From NCBI GenBank assembly GCA_023146255.1, contig JAGLCJ010000012.1, positions 95,637-159,636 on the forward strand: a DNA stretch of 64,000 nt, written 5' to 3'. Positions 27,042 to 35,595 of the stretch are shown in pieces. The translations under genes were made by a program, and so were the position numbers. Numbering within the stretch: the first letter of the stretch is position 1; the number at the start of each line of letters is the position of its first letter. The notes below the pieces were generated by a model. That model made no database searches. It saw only the letters and a list, made by a program, of their open reading frames with translations, and was not told the DNA's origin. Source of the DNA: Alcanivoracaceae bacterium (GTDB lineage Bacteria; Pseudomonadota; Gammaproteobacteria; Pseudomonadales; Alcanivoracaceae).

Positions 27042-28046
27042 GTGGCGGAAATCCGGGTTGGCAATAAAGGCCACTTTGTCGTCAATTCCGGCGAGACCAT
27101 TCTCGAAGCCGGCCTGCGCGCCGGTTTCGGTTTTCCCAGAGCTTGTCGCAACGGCAATTGCGGCCGCTGTGCTGGCCGTCTGAAAAGTGGCGAAGTAAGG
27201 CTGGGCAATACCCTGTTACGGGCCGAAGACACGGGCAGCGATCAGGTGCTGTACTGTGTCGCAACGGCCAACACTGACTGCGAGATCGACGCTGCTATGA
27301 TTACTGCTCCCGGAGAACTGCCAGTCGCCAGCCTGCGCTGCCAGATCGCCGCCATCCAGCCGCTGAACCATAATGTCAGTGCTGTGACATTGCGCCTGCC
27401 TGCCGGGCAGAAGCTGAACTGGTACGCCGGCCAGTATTTGCTGCTCGGCGAGCAGCAGGATGCCGCATTCTCGATTGCCAATGCCGCCACCGATGGTGGT
27501 CGCGATATCCTTCTGCATATTCGCCACGATGCCGACAATCTGTCGGCGGTTGAGCTGATGACCCAGCTGCAACAGCAGAGCACCGTGGCGACCATGCTGC
27601 CACTGGGTAATCGCTGGATCGATCAGGCACCGTCGCAGCCAGTCTGGTTTATCTGTGGCTCAACCGGTTTTGCCCCGGCCCGGGCGATGATCGAACGCCT
27701 GATGCAACTGAACTACAGCCTGCCGGTACGATTGTTTCGCGGCGGCCGCCGCGTCGACGACATCTATCCGCCACAGTGGAGCAGCGATCCGTTGCTGACG
27801 CTGAAGGATTTTCAGGAAGTACTGGCCGTTAACGAAGCACCGATGTCGGGACAGTTCCATGGCATGGTGCATGAAGCGGCAATCAAGGCATTGCAGGATC
27901 CGACTGCGCCGCTGTTCCATGTGGGCGGGTCGCCGGCGATGGTCTGGGCTGTTTTTGACGGGCTGGTGGATGCCGGCGTGCCCCCGCATCACATTCACTC
28001 TGACGTGTTTGATTACGCGCCGAGGGAGCCGAATATTTCCGGCTAA
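27042..28046 (+). CDS. 2Fe-2S ferredoxin-reductase (FAD/NAD(P)-dependent oxidoreductase)
   Basis: The 334-aa protein fuses an N-terminal plant-type [2Fe-2S] domain (cysteines in RACRNGNCGRCAG and QVLYCVA) to a ferredoxin-NAD+ reductase module. The FAD site appears as WYAGQYLLLGE and FSIANA, and the NAD site as WFICGSTGFAPARAMIE. This architecture is that of CDP-6-deoxy-glucoseen reductase-like and phenol-hydroxylase reductase-like proteins, which pass electrons from NAD(P)H to an oxygenase or other partner. The partner is not evident nearby. It starts with GTG 7 nt after rpiA and is probably cotranscribed. Confidence 0.85.
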   Translation: MAEIRVGNKGHFVVNSGETILEAGLRAGFGFPRACRNGNCGRCAGRLKSGEVRLGNTLLRAEDTGSDQVLYCVATANTDCEIDAAMITAPGELPVASLRCQIAAIQPLNHNVSAVTLRLPAGQKLNWYAGQYLLLGEQQDAAFSIANAATDGGRDILLHIRHDADNLSAVELMTQLQQQSTVATMLPLGNRWIDQAPSQPVWFICGSTGFAPARAMIERLMQLNYSLPVRLFRGGRRVDDIYPPQWSSDPLLTLKDFQEVLAVNEAPMSGQFHGMVHEAAIKALQDPTAPLFHVGGSPAMVWAVFDGLVDAGVPPHHIHSDVFDYAPREPNISG

Positions 28047-28077
28047 GCCAGAAAAAGATCCGGTAACGACGAAACAG

Positions 28078-28110
28078 TTTCGCGGCGGATTGATGGCTCC
28101 TGCCGCGAAA
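28078..28110. terminator. Hairpin between two convergent genes
   Basis: TTTCGCGGC and GCCGCGAAA form perfect 9-bp arms around a 15-nt loop, between the reductase gene stop (28046) and the hemY stop (28116). It could act as a bidirectional terminator, but the U-tracts are short. Confidence 0.45.
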
Positions 28111-28115
28111 ACCGA

Positions 28116-29345
28116 TCAACCCTCGTGGCTGTTTCGCGCTGCAGGCAATGGCAGCGCTGGCAAGGTTTCGTTAAGCAGCATCACCCGCCGCTCCAGTGCA
28201 GCCAGCGCCCGGTCAGTGTCACCCAGTGCGCTGTGCAAGCGTGCCAGCTCGGCCAACGCGGTCACATTCCCAGCTCTGGCTGCGGTTTCAAAAAAGCTGC
28301 GCGCCTTGCCCCACAGCTTTGCTTTCATCGCCATGCGTCCGGCGCACATCAGCAGAGCGCCGTTACCCGGCCGCACTTCCAGCCATTGCTCAAGTTGCTG
28401 CAGGATTTTTTCCGGGCTGACATCATCGACCGTTTCCAGCACGGTCACCAACCGGTCATCCCAGTTGCGTTCAATATCCTTACGCACCAGCGCGAAGGCC
28501 GCAGCACCGTCGCCACTGGCCACCAGCAAACTTGCATACAGGGCTCTCACCACAGCTTTTTTCTGCAGGCTGTCCGGCATCTCTTTCCAGGTACGACGCA
28601 GCCCTTCAAGACGTCTGGCCGATTCACCCGGTGCCGCCGCCACCGCATTCAACAGCCCCATCCAGGCACGCTGTTCACGCCCTGCATAGGCTTTGTGATC
28701 AACCATCACGTTCTTCAGTGCCGGCAGTATTTCCACCAGTGCCGGCCAGTCCTGATCACGCTCCAGCACTTCGGCAAGCAAACGCAATCGGTGCGGATTA
28801 CGCTCGGCGCCGCCGACCAACCGCTCCAGTCGAGCGCGGGCCTGACGAATGGCCCCCTCCTCCAGCAACAATCGCGCTGCCAGCAAATCCGCCGCCGGCT
28901 GACCACGACGCTCACCGGCAACACGTTTGAGAATGACGGTCACCTGCTCATGATCACCGCGTTGCGCCGCCGCCAGCGCTTCGGCACAGCCGGCCGGCAC
29001 AGCCCAGCTGCTGTTGCCAGCGGCAGCAAACAGGCGGCCGGCGCGGGCCCAATCACCTGCCACCATGGCAAAAAAGCCGGCACGCAGACGGCGACGAGCC
29101 AGCAGTTCCTGCCAGCGACTGCGACGGCCAAGACCGGCCAGCCGCCACAGAGAGACAAGCACCAGTGTCAACAGCGACCAGACAAGAGCCGCAACAATCA
29201 ACAGCAACAGCAGAAAGCCAAGGCTGGTTTCAACTCGCAGGCCATCGCGAATCAGCAGTACATAGCCAGGATCATCCAGCAACCAGCGGCCAAACAGCAG
29301 TGCTGCAATGGCCAGCAGGATCAATAGAATCAGAGTGCGTTTCAT
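28116..29345 (-). CDS. hemY: HemY-type TPR membrane protein
   Basis: The 409-aa protein has two N-terminal transmembrane helices (about 4-20 and 42-66) followed by the HemY_N region and TPR-like helical repeats (WARAGRLFAAAG, ARARLERLV, GKARSFFETAARAG, ALAALERRV). It belongs to the proteobacterial HemY family linked to haem biosynthesis and is unrelated to the Bacillus protoporphyrinogen oxidase of the same name. Its exact function is not established. Its start overlaps the hemX stop by 4 nt, as in the hemX-hemY pair elsewhere. Confidence 0.9.
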   Translation of the reverse strand: MKRTLILLILLAIAALLFGRWLLDDPGYVLLIRDGLRVETSLGFLLLLLIVAALVWSLLTLVLVSLWRLAGLGRRSRWQELLARRRLRAGFFAMVAGDWARAGRLFAAAGNSSWAVPAGCAEALAAAQRGDHEQVTVILKRVAGERRGQPAADLLAARLLLEEGAIRQARARLERLVGGAERNPHRLRLLAEVLERDQDWPALVEILPALKNVMVDHKAYAGREQRAWMGLLNAVAAAPGESARRLEGLRRTWKEMPDSLQKKAVVRALYASLLVASGDGAAAFALVRKDIERNWDDRLVTVLETVDDVSPEKILQQLEQWLEVRPGNGALLMCAGRMAMKAKLWGKARSFFETAARAGNVTALAELARLHSALGDTDRALAALERRVMLLNETLPALPLPAARNSHEG

Positions 29346-30313
29346 TCCTGCGGCCCCACTTTCAGAGCACGAATCGCCGTCAGCCCGGCACCGATTTCAG
29401 GCAATGCCTGCTCAACCGCTTGCTGACGCAGTTCGTTCAATGAGCTGAGCAGATGACGGGCGCGCGCCTCACTGGCATCAAAGCGCGAGCGAATCAGGGC
29501 ATCGGCCTGGTCAAGCGCTGCCTGATAAACCTGGGGCCGAGCCTGCAACAATGCCAGCTGGGCCTGCTGCAAACTGTTATCAAGAGAGAGATGCAACAAC
29601 GCAGCCTGCTGGGCATCCAGCGGCAGCGGCGCACCAACCGGATCACGCTGGATATGAACCGGCAGGCTGTGCAGCAGACGCTGCCACCAGTCAGCGTCTG
29701 CCGGCAATGCCTCTGCCGGTGCCGGTGCGGCTGCAGGCAACGTCGGCACCGCCAGCTCGGCAACCAGAGATTGCAACGCCGCCAGGCGCAGCACTAGCGC
29801 CGGCACATCCACCTGCTCGGCGCCGCGCACAGCTTCAATATCCACAGCGAGTGCGCGTCGTGCCGCCGTCACCTTGGGATCGCTGATTCGTGCCAGCGTC
29901 GCATCCGCACCCTCGAGCAGGCGTCGGGTCGCCTTCAGGTCGGCGGTCAACAGCAACCGCTCCCCGGCCAGACTGGCCAGTGCCTCTGCCTCACCGACCA
30001 GCCAGCGACGCATGCCGCCTTCCTGCATGGCGGTCAGCTGGCGATCGCGCTCCTCAAACATTCGATCAATGCCATTTAAACGCTCCGCCAGCAGCGCGAC
30101 CTGATCGTCATACTGCTCGCGCTGCTGCTGCTGCGCCACGGTCAGGCGGCCCAGCTCGGCCATCAGCGCGGAGCGGTCATCCGCCAGCTGCGCGGCGAAT
30201 TGCCAGCCATACCAGCCGCCACCCACCGCGACGACCAGTAGCAGCATGATCAATAACCAGGGCAGTGCCGCACCCTGAAGTTGAGCCGGTGTTCCGTGAC
30301 GAGGCTGTTTCAC
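29342..30313 (-). CDS. hemX: HemX-type membrane protein (uroporphyrinogen-III C-methyltransferase-like)
   Basis: This 323-aa protein has a short cytoplasmic N-terminus, one transmembrane helix (LPWLLIMLLLVVAVGGGWYGW), a coiled-coil stretch (QQQQREQYDDQVALLAERLNG) and a helical periplasmic domain with MRRWLVGEAEALASLAGERLLL, typical of HemX. HemX is often annotated as a methyltransferase but lacks the SAM-binding core, so it is better seen as a haem-pathway scaffold of unknown mechanism. A GTG at 30313 is taken as the start since the longer frame begins in the intergenic region. An unrelated lipoprotein gene separates it from hemD. Confidence 0.87.
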   Translation of the reverse strand: MKQPRHGTPAQLQGAALPWLLIMLLLVVAVGGGWYGWQFAAQLADDRSALMAELGRLTVAQQQQREQYDDQVALLAERLNGIDRMFEERDRQLTAMQEGGMRRWLVGEAEALASLAGERLLLTADLKATRRLLEGADATLARISDPKVTAARRALAVDIEAVRGAEQVDVPALVLRLAALQSLVAELAVPTLPAAAPAPAEALPADADWWQRLLHSLPVHIQRDPVGAPLPLDAQQAALLHLSLDNSLQQAQLALLQARPQVYQAALDQADALIRSRFDASEARARHLLSSLNELRQQAVEQALPEIGAGLTAIRALKVGPQE

Positions 30314-30414
30314 GATGGCATTCCTGAAAAATGAGGGTGCTACAAACCCGCACCAATACCGGGACAATAAATGGCAGGGGCAACAACAGCAACTACGCGG
30401 GAGCCGCCATCCGG

Positions 30415-30440
30415 CAAAAAAAAGGCCCGCGATGCGGGCC
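30415..30440 (-). terminator. Rho-independent terminator of the small lipoprotein gene
   Basis: The stem GGCCCGC-ATC-GCGGGCC is followed by eight T on the minus strand. It separates the 175-aa lipoprotein gene from hemX-hemY, which therefore need their own promoter in 30314-30414. Confidence 0.9.
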
Positions 30441-30460
30441 TTTCCCGGTGCGACAAGAAC

Positions 30461-30988
30461 TCAGCCGCCGAACAGGCGACCGAGGAAGCCCTTGGTGGCC
30501 TTCGCTTCAACGCCGGACTGAACACGCTTGTCAGCACGGTCAGCGCTGAGGGTGCCCAGATCTTTCACTTTCAGTGCCTTGCCGGTGACTTCCACGGACT
30601 TGCGCTGATAGATGAACAGGACGTTGAACTTGTCCCACTCAGTGGTCACACGATAGAAAGCATCGCCACCCTTGGCTTGAGCAGCACGGTAGGCAGCCAG
30701 AGTCTCCAGCGGGTCAGCACCCTTGGTGGAACCGAACATGCTGAGAATCGGCAAAGACACATCCGGCTTGTCACCCTCGATGGTGAAGCCGAACAGTTTG
30801 GTGGTCTTGGCCGCGCCTTTGGTATCGCCCAGCACGTCCACACCGAACTCCTGCGGACGAGACACGACCGAAAGGGCTTCAGCGCTGAGTGCTCCGGTGC
30901 TGGTCTGGTGGTTGACGTCCATCATGGATGCACAACCAGTCATGGTGATTGCAGCCGCGGCAGCAACAGGCAGAAAAATCTTCTTCAT
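30461..30988 (-). CDS. Small lipoprotein, unknown function
   Basis: This 175-aa protein begins with a lipoprotein signal (MKKIFLPVAAAAAITMTGC, acylated C19). The mature part has no cysteines and mixed alpha/beta character, with the segments GFTIEGDKPDVSLPIL, AYRAAQAKGGDAFYRV and FNVLFIYQRKSVEVTGKAL, suggesting a small folded periplasmic domain. No family is confidently recognised. It sits between hemD and hemX, has its own strong terminator and a 195-bp upstream region, so it is probably an independent unit inserted in the hemCDXY neighbourhood. Confidence 0.8.
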   Translation of the reverse strand: MKKIFLPVAAAAAITMTGCASMMDVNHQTSTGALSAEALSVVSRPQEFGVDVLGDTKGAAKTTKLFGFTIEGDKPDVSLPILSMFGSTKGADPLETLAAYRAAQAKGGDAFYRVTTEWDKFNVLFIYQRKSVEVTGKALKVKDLGTLSADRADKRVQSGVEAKATKGFLGRLFGG

Positions 30989-31183
30989 GGATTCCGATCC
31001 TCGAGGTCATTCTGATTATTGGTTTGCCCGCGAAACAGGGCGGGCACTGCGAAGGGAGGATCAGAAGGGACTTTCCGGCAAAACCCGTTGGTGCTTCTGC
31101 ACTCCCTGCAGCGGCAACTTTATTGCACCTTTATGGAGCTAATGCAACAGTACTATGACAGTACCCCCCTGTTCAGGGGAGTG

Positions 31184-31900
31184 TCATGCTGTCGATGTCA
31201 CAACCGCCGCCAGCATGTCCTGATCCCGTGCTGAAGCCGCCACCGTTACCGGGTGCGCAGCTCCGATTGACTCAGCAATGCGCACACTGGGGACCACCAC
31301 CCGGCAACTCGCCGGGACCTTCCCGGCGATGCAATGCCAACCCTGCAAACTGGTCACAAGCACCATGTCCACGGGGTCCGCAGGCCAGACAAACCCGGCA
31401 TTGCAGATACGCTGATACAACCGCAGCACATCCACCTCCGCACCGCGCCGCTGCAATGTTTCCGCGAAAAGTTCACGGCCGCCCTCGCCGCTGCAGATCA
31501 GCACTCGTTTGCCGGGCAAATCGCGCAGACAGTCGAGCCCAAGCACGGCTTCGGAATCAAACCCGGTGCGCGGCAATTCCGCTGGCATGCCGGCCGCTGA
31601 CAACACCTCTGCCGTGGCCGGCCCAACCGCCAGCCAATGCACTCCCACAGGCCACTGCGGCCACAACTCATCAAGGGCCTGCAGCGCCAGCCGGGCGGCA
31701 TTGGCACTGACAAAAAACACCGCATGATACTGATCAAGATTGAGCAGCAGATTGCGCTCAGCAACGGACAACACAAGCGGCTCGATGCAGAGGGCACTCT
31801 GCTGGCTGACAACAAACCCTGCCTCAGTCAGCGCAGCGACCAGTGCCTGCTGCTGCCCCTGCGGACGAGTGACCAGCACATGTTGCGGTGAGCGACTCAT
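31184..31900 (-). CDS. hemD: Uroporphyrinogen-III synthase
   Basis: HemD cyclises hydroxymethylbilane to uroporphyrinogen III. The 238-aa protein is the usual size. It has the loosely conserved HemD pattern: VLVTRPQGQQQALVAALTEAG at the start, VFFVSANAARLALQAL, the inter-domain LPGKRVLICSGEGGRELFAETLQRRGAEV and ADPVDMVLVTSLQG. The start codon overlaps the hemC stop by one base (TGATG), so translation is coupled. Sequence conservation in this family is low, but the hemC-hemD context makes the assignment firm. Confidence 0.93.
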   Translation of the reverse strand: MSRSPQHVLVTRPQGQQQALVAALTEAGFVVSQQSALCIEPLVLSVAERNLLLNLDQYHAVFFVSANAARLALQALDELWPQWPVGVHWLAVGPATAEVLSAAGMPAELPRTGFDSEAVLGLDCLRDLPGKRVLICSGEGGRELFAETLQRRGAEVDVLRLYQRICNAGFVWPADPVDMVLVTSLQGWHCIAGKVPASCRVVVPSVRIAESIGAAHPVTVAASARDQDMLAAVVTSTA

Positions 31901-32826
31901 CAGCGACCGTAGACTTCCGCCAGAATTTCGCCGGCGCCGGCGGCCAGTAACTTCTCACCCAGTTCGCTGCCCAGCCGGGCGGCGTCGCTACGCGGCGCCC
32001 GCGCCTCCGCACGCAGCACCCGGTCGCCCTGCTCGCTGGCGACCAATCCGCGCAACCAGAGCTCATCACCGTGCAATTCGGCATAGCCGGCAATGGGCAC
32101 CTGACAGCCTCCCTCAAGCTTGCGATTCATGGCTCGCTCGGCCACCACCCGATCCCAGGTTTGCGGATCATTGAGCGGTGCCAGCAGCGCATGTACCCGC
32201 GGATCGTCCTCTCGGCACTCAATGCCCACCGCACCCTGACCAACCGCAGGCAACGACACCTCCGGGGTTAACTCGTGACGAATGCGCTCGCCCAGACCCA
32301 GCCGCCTCAGACCGGCGGCGGCGAGCAGGATGGCGTCGAACTCACCGGCATCGAGCTTGCCAAGCCGGGTCTGGACATTACCACGCAAACTGGAAATACG
32401 CAGATCCGGACGAGCCGCTTTCAACAGCGCACTGCGACGCAGGCTGGACGTGCCGACATGGGCACCAAACGGCAAGTCATCAAAGCGCTCATAGACCGTG
32501 GAGACAAACGCATCGCGCGGATCTTCGCGCTCACAGATCACCGCCAGCGTCAGCCCATCGGGCAACTCCATCGGCACATCCTTCATCGAGTGCACGGCGA
32601 TGTCGGCGCGACCATCGAGCATGGCCTGTTCCAGTTCCTTGACGAACAGGCCCTTGCCACCAATTTTCGCCAGCGGGGTGTCGAGAATGATGTCGCCCTG
32701 GGTCTTGATCCGCACCAGCTCCACCGTCAGCGACGGATTCAGGGCGGTCAGGCGTTGCTGGACATACTCGGCCTGCCAGATGGCCAAGGGGCTGGAGCGG
32801 GTAGCGATGCGAAGGGTGTCGGTCAT
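31900..32826 (-). CDS. hemC: Hydroxymethylbilane synthase (porphobilinogen deaminase)
   Basis: HemC condenses four porphobilinogens. The 308-aa product contains the N-terminal LRIATRSSPLAIWQAEYV, the catalytic HSMKDVP aspartate loop, the GTSSLRRSALL substrate-binding segment and the dipyrromethane-cofactor cysteine C241 in LEGGCQVPIAGYA. The ATG at 32826 is favoured over an in-frame GTG at 32838, because a GAGG ribosome-binding site lies 9 nt before it and the family N-terminus fits. It is the first gene of hemC-hemD. Confidence 0.97.
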   Translation of the reverse strand: MTDTLRIATRSSPLAIWQAEYVQQRLTALNPSLTVELVRIKTQGDIILDTPLAKIGGKGLFVKELEQAMLDGRADIAVHSMKDVPMELPDGLTLAVICEREDPRDAFVSTVYERFDDLPFGAHVGTSSLRRSALLKAARPDLRISSLRGNVQTRLGKLDAGEFDAILLAAAGLRRLGLGERIRHELTPEVSLPAVGQGAVGIECREDDPRVHALLAPLNDPQTWDRVVAERAMNRKLEGGCQVPIAGYAELHGDELWLRGLVASEQGDRVLRAEARAPRSDAARLGSELGEKLLAAGAGEILAEVYGR

Positions 32827-32901
32827 GGGCGGCCTCACGTGCGAAGGCGCAAGTGTGCCAGAAAGCGACGGCGCTGGCTTGTTAGCGCCGCACCTGCTGC
32901 T

Positions 32902-33246
32902 TCATCCGGCTTCCGCTATGCAGCTGTCACGGCCGACGCCGGCGGCAGCAGAGTTCATCGCATCGCGGACATACAGATCCAGCTGCTGCGGGCGCAGCTG
33001 ATGTTCATTACAGAGGAATACCAGTGCGGTACTGAGACCATACTCAAGCTGGCTCAAGGCATCCTCGACCCGGCCTTCGCGCAACGACAGCGCGACTTCA
33101 TGGTTACGGTGCAAGTTGGACGCCGCTTCGAACACCTGCGCCTGATCCAGCTGCGACTGGGCCCGATCCCGCTCCACCGCCATGCCGACAAAAGCGCCAG
33201 CGCCAGCAGCAATCACCATCACGAATGCCTGTGCGACCATGCCCAT
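32902..33246 (-). CDS. Small helical protein with N-terminal membrane segment, unknown
   Basis: This 114-aa protein starts MGMVAQAFVMVIAAGAGAFV, one hydrophobic helix that could be a signal anchor, followed by helical, charged sequence (RDRAQSQLDQAQVFEAASNL). There are two cysteines (LCNEHQLR and RDSCIAEAG). A GGGAG ribosome-binding site lies 7 nt before the start. No family is recognised. It lies just after the terminator of the TRL-like lipoprotein gene and 75 nt upstream of hemC, and could share transcription with hemC-hemD. Confidence 0.65.
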   Translation of the reverse strand: MGMVAQAFVMVIAAGAGAFVGMAVERDRAQSQLDQAQVFEAASNLHRNHEVALSLREGRVEDALSQLEYGLSTALVFLCNEHQLRPQQLDLYVRDAMNSAAAGVGRDSCIAEAG

Positions 33247-33258
33247 GACTGTCTCCCT

Positions 33259-33286
33259 GAAAAAAACGCCCGCTGGTGCGGGCGTT
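33259..33286 (-). terminator. Rho-independent terminator of the TRL-like lipoprotein gene
   Basis: Arms AACGCCCGC and GCGGGCGTT around TGGT are followed on the minus strand by a T-tract. It ends 11 nt downstream of the TRL-like stop codon. Confidence 0.9.
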
Positions 33287-33296
33287 CAAAACAGCG

Positions 33297-33608
33297 TCAG
33301 TTGCCGTACACCACCACGGTGAATTCAGCCAGCACACCGAAGAAATTTTGTGACTCGTAATCGACGAAATGGATCTCGCGGATCCCACCATTGCGGGCAG
33401 CGGTCTGGATGCTGGCATCGCCGGTGGCGATCAGGCCAAGCACCGAGCGAACACTGGCGCGGCCGACACGCTGCGGTTGTTCCGGTGCCGCCGTGGCGGT
33501 CAGCGGTGCCTTGACGTTGGAGTAGATCATTCCGGTCACCGGGCTCATCGAAGCGGCACAACCGCTGAGCAGGACCGTCGCAGCGCAAAGCGCCATCAGC
33601 TTCTTCAT
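33297..33608 (-). CDS. TRL-like family lipoprotein
   Basis: The 103-aa product has a lipoprotein signal with LLSGC (C17). The mature part matches the TRL-like family: GMIYSNVKAPLTATA at the N-terminus, then GRASVRSVLGLIATGDASIQTAARNGGI and the ending IHFVDYESQNFFGVLAEFTVVVYG. Function is unknown; family members are small envelope lipoproteins first noted near tRNA loci. The ATG at 33608 is chosen because AGGGG lies 8 nt upstream, whereas for the alternative ATG at 33614 it is only 2 nt away. Confidence 0.82.
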   Translation of the reverse strand: MKKLMALCAATVLLSGCAASMSPVTGMIYSNVKAPLTATAAPEQPQRVGRASVRSVLGLIATGDASIQTAARNGGIREIHFVDYESQNFFGVLAEFTVVVYGN

Positions 33609-33684
33609 ACCCATATCCCCTGTTGTTGTTCTGTAGTTGGACTGGACCGCCTCGCCGGGAGGGACCGGCGGGCAGAATAACACG

Positions 33685-34428
33685 TCATAACCGGGCCATC
33701 ATCTTGCGCAATCCGGCCACATGGCGGCGACTGACCACCAGCTTTTCCTCGACCCCTTTCAGGCGCACCTGGTAGTGACCGGCATTGGCCAGTTCCATCC
33801 CTTCCAGCCAGGCCACCGCCACCAGCGCGTTGCGGTGAATCCGGACAAAGCGCTCGCCGAACTCGTCTTCCAGCTCCTTCAGGGTGTCATCAATCAACAC
33901 CTCGCCGCCCGGATGCTTGACGGTGACGTACTTCTGATCGGCAAGGAAATAACGAATCTCGTCCACCGGCACCAGCTCAATGCCGCGGTGGGTGCGGGCG
34001 CTGATATGGCGGCGCTGACCAGGCTCGCCGTCGGCATGCACTTCCTGCTCCAGCGCCTCCAGACGGCTGCGGGTCAGACTCTTGACCCGACCCAGTGCAA
34101 CGGCCAGCTCCTCGCGCGATACCGGCTTCAACAGATAGTCGACAGCCTGCACCTTGAACGCCTGCAGGGCATGTTCGTCATAGGCGGTGCAGAAAATCAC
34201 CGCCGGCGGATGCTCCAGCTTCAGCATATGTCGGGCCGCCTCGATACCGTCCATGTCCGGCATGCGGATATCCAGCAGCACCACATCCGGCCGGGTGGAT
34301 TGGGCCAGCGTCACCGCTTCGCGGCCATTGGCGGCCTCGGCCACCACCTCAGTGTCAGCCACGGCCTCGGTCAACCGTGCCAGACGGTCCCGGGCCAGTT
34401 TTTCGTCATCGCATACCAGTACCCGCAT
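33685..34428 (-). CDS. algR: LytTR response regulator, AlgR type
   Basis: This 247-aa regulator has a receiver domain with phospho-acceptor D53 (VVLLDIRMPDMDG), the acidic pair VCDDEK, and K in YLLKPVSREE, followed by a C-terminal LytTR DNA-binding domain (about 145-245; IHRNALVAVAWLEGME). In Pseudomonas AlgR controls alginate and type IV pili with AlgZ/FimS. The ATG at 34428 has GGGAGAG at good distance; a GTG six bases upstream overlapping the algZ stop would have no spacing. The argH-algZ-algR-hem neighbourhood is the Pseudomonas arrangement. Confidence 0.9.
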   Translation of the reverse strand: MRVLVCDDEKLARDRLARLTEAVADTEVVAEAANGREAVTLAQSTRPDVVLLDIRMPDMDGIEAARHMLKLEHPPAVIFCTAYDEHALQAFKVQAVDYLLKPVSREELAVALGRVKSLTRSRLEALEQEVHADGEPGQRRHISARTHRGIELVPVDEIRYFLADQKYVTVKHPGGEVLIDDTLKELEDEFGERFVRIHRNALVAVAWLEGMELANAGHYQVRLKGVEEKLVVSRRHVAGLRKMMARL

Positions 34429-34430
34429 TC

Positions 34431-35468
34431 TCACTCTCCCTTGAGCGGATAGGTCAGCAACACATCGTAGCGCTCTGCTGTCGGCGTGACCTGCACGCTG
34501 GCAGCGGCCCCGTATAATGCCTGCAGACGCAGGCTGATATTCTCCAGCGCCATCCGGTTACCCTGATGGCCGCTGGTCCCCGGGGGTTTCGGGTTACTGA
34601 TCAGAATACGCACCCGGTCGCCCTCTGGCCAGACGGCGATTTTCAGCACCCCGCCCTCGGCCAGCGGCTGAATACCGTGATACAGGGCATTTTCCACCAG
34701 CGGCTGCAGGGTCAGCTGCGGAATCATCACCTTTTCGGTTTCCAGCTGGATGTCCCACTCAACCCGCAGCCGCTCGCCCATACGCAGCTGCTCGATACGG
34801 ATATACCGGCGCACCAGAGACAACTCCTGCTCCAGCGTCACCAGACTACCAGACTCCGCAAGGCTGGCTCGGAACAGCCGCGAAAGGTCTTCCACCGCCT
34901 GCTCGGCAGCATCCGGATCGACACTGATCAGCGAGGCAATAATGTTCATGCTGTTAAACAGGAAGTGGGGCCGAATGCGTGACTGCAGGGCCTGAATACG
35001 GGCCTGCAGCTCGGCCTCGCCTTTCTGCCGCAGCTGCTCCTGCACATAGAAATAGCGCATCACCATGCCGCCAATAATGGCGGCGATGGCGGCGCTGATA
35101 AGGGCCTCACGCAGCCAGACACGCTGATCCAGCCAGAACCCGTCGACCATCCACTCCAGCGCCAATCCAGCCAGCAGACTGAAGCAGAAGGCGTCGATCA
35201 CCACCACCATGACCACCACCGCCCCGGCCCAACCGAGCGGCATCCGGTTGATGGTGGCGCGCACACCACAGAGCAGCGCAGCGGATGTCAGCGCCACCCA
35301 CTGGATAAACAGGGAGGACAGCGCCAGTCGCTCAAACGAGAAGCTGCTGTAAAGCGCAGCCGTCAGGGTTGTGACGATCGCCAGCAGCTGGGCAACGACC
35401 ACAACCACCAACACCGCCTGCGCCGTGCACAGGTCGGGGAGAAACTGTCTTTGTTGTTCGTTGGCCAT
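34431..35468 (-). CDS. algZ: LytS/AlgZ-type sensor histidine kinase
   Basis: The 345-aa protein has four predicted transmembrane helices in residues about 16-135, then a His_kinase domain with the phosphorylated H168 in SRIRPHFLFNSMN, typical of the LytS/YehU class. The ATPase part shows PQLTLQPLVENALYHGIQP (N box) and a degenerate glycine box near PPGTSGHQGN. It would sense an envelope signal and act on AlgR, whose gene starts 3 nt after its stop. It diverges from argH across a 127-bp shared region. Confidence 0.9.
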   Translation of the reverse strand: MANEQQRQFLPDLCTAQAVLVVVVVAQLLAIVTTLTAALYSSFSFERLALSSLFIQWVALTSAALLCGVRATINRMPLGWAGAVVVMVVVIDAFCFSLLAGLALEWMVDGFWLDQRVWLREALISAAIAAIIGGMVMRYFYVQEQLRQKGEAELQARIQALQSRIRPHFLFNSMNIIASLISVDPDAAEQAVEDLSRLFRASLAESGSLVTLEQELSLVRRYIRIEQLRMGERLRVEWDIQLETEKVMIPQLTLQPLVENALYHGIQPLAEGGVLKIAVWPEGDRVRILISNPKPPGTSGHQGNRMALENISLRLQALYGAAASVQVTPTAERYDVLLTYPLKGE

Positions 35469-35595
35469 CTCGTCCCTCGTCGCCAGCGTCCGTTATACCG
35501 CAGCCATCCCAACGGGGATAGACGGCGCATGAATCCCCGCACACTTACCTTTATACTGCGCCCCCTGACGATCCGATCCGCCGAGCCTGATCACC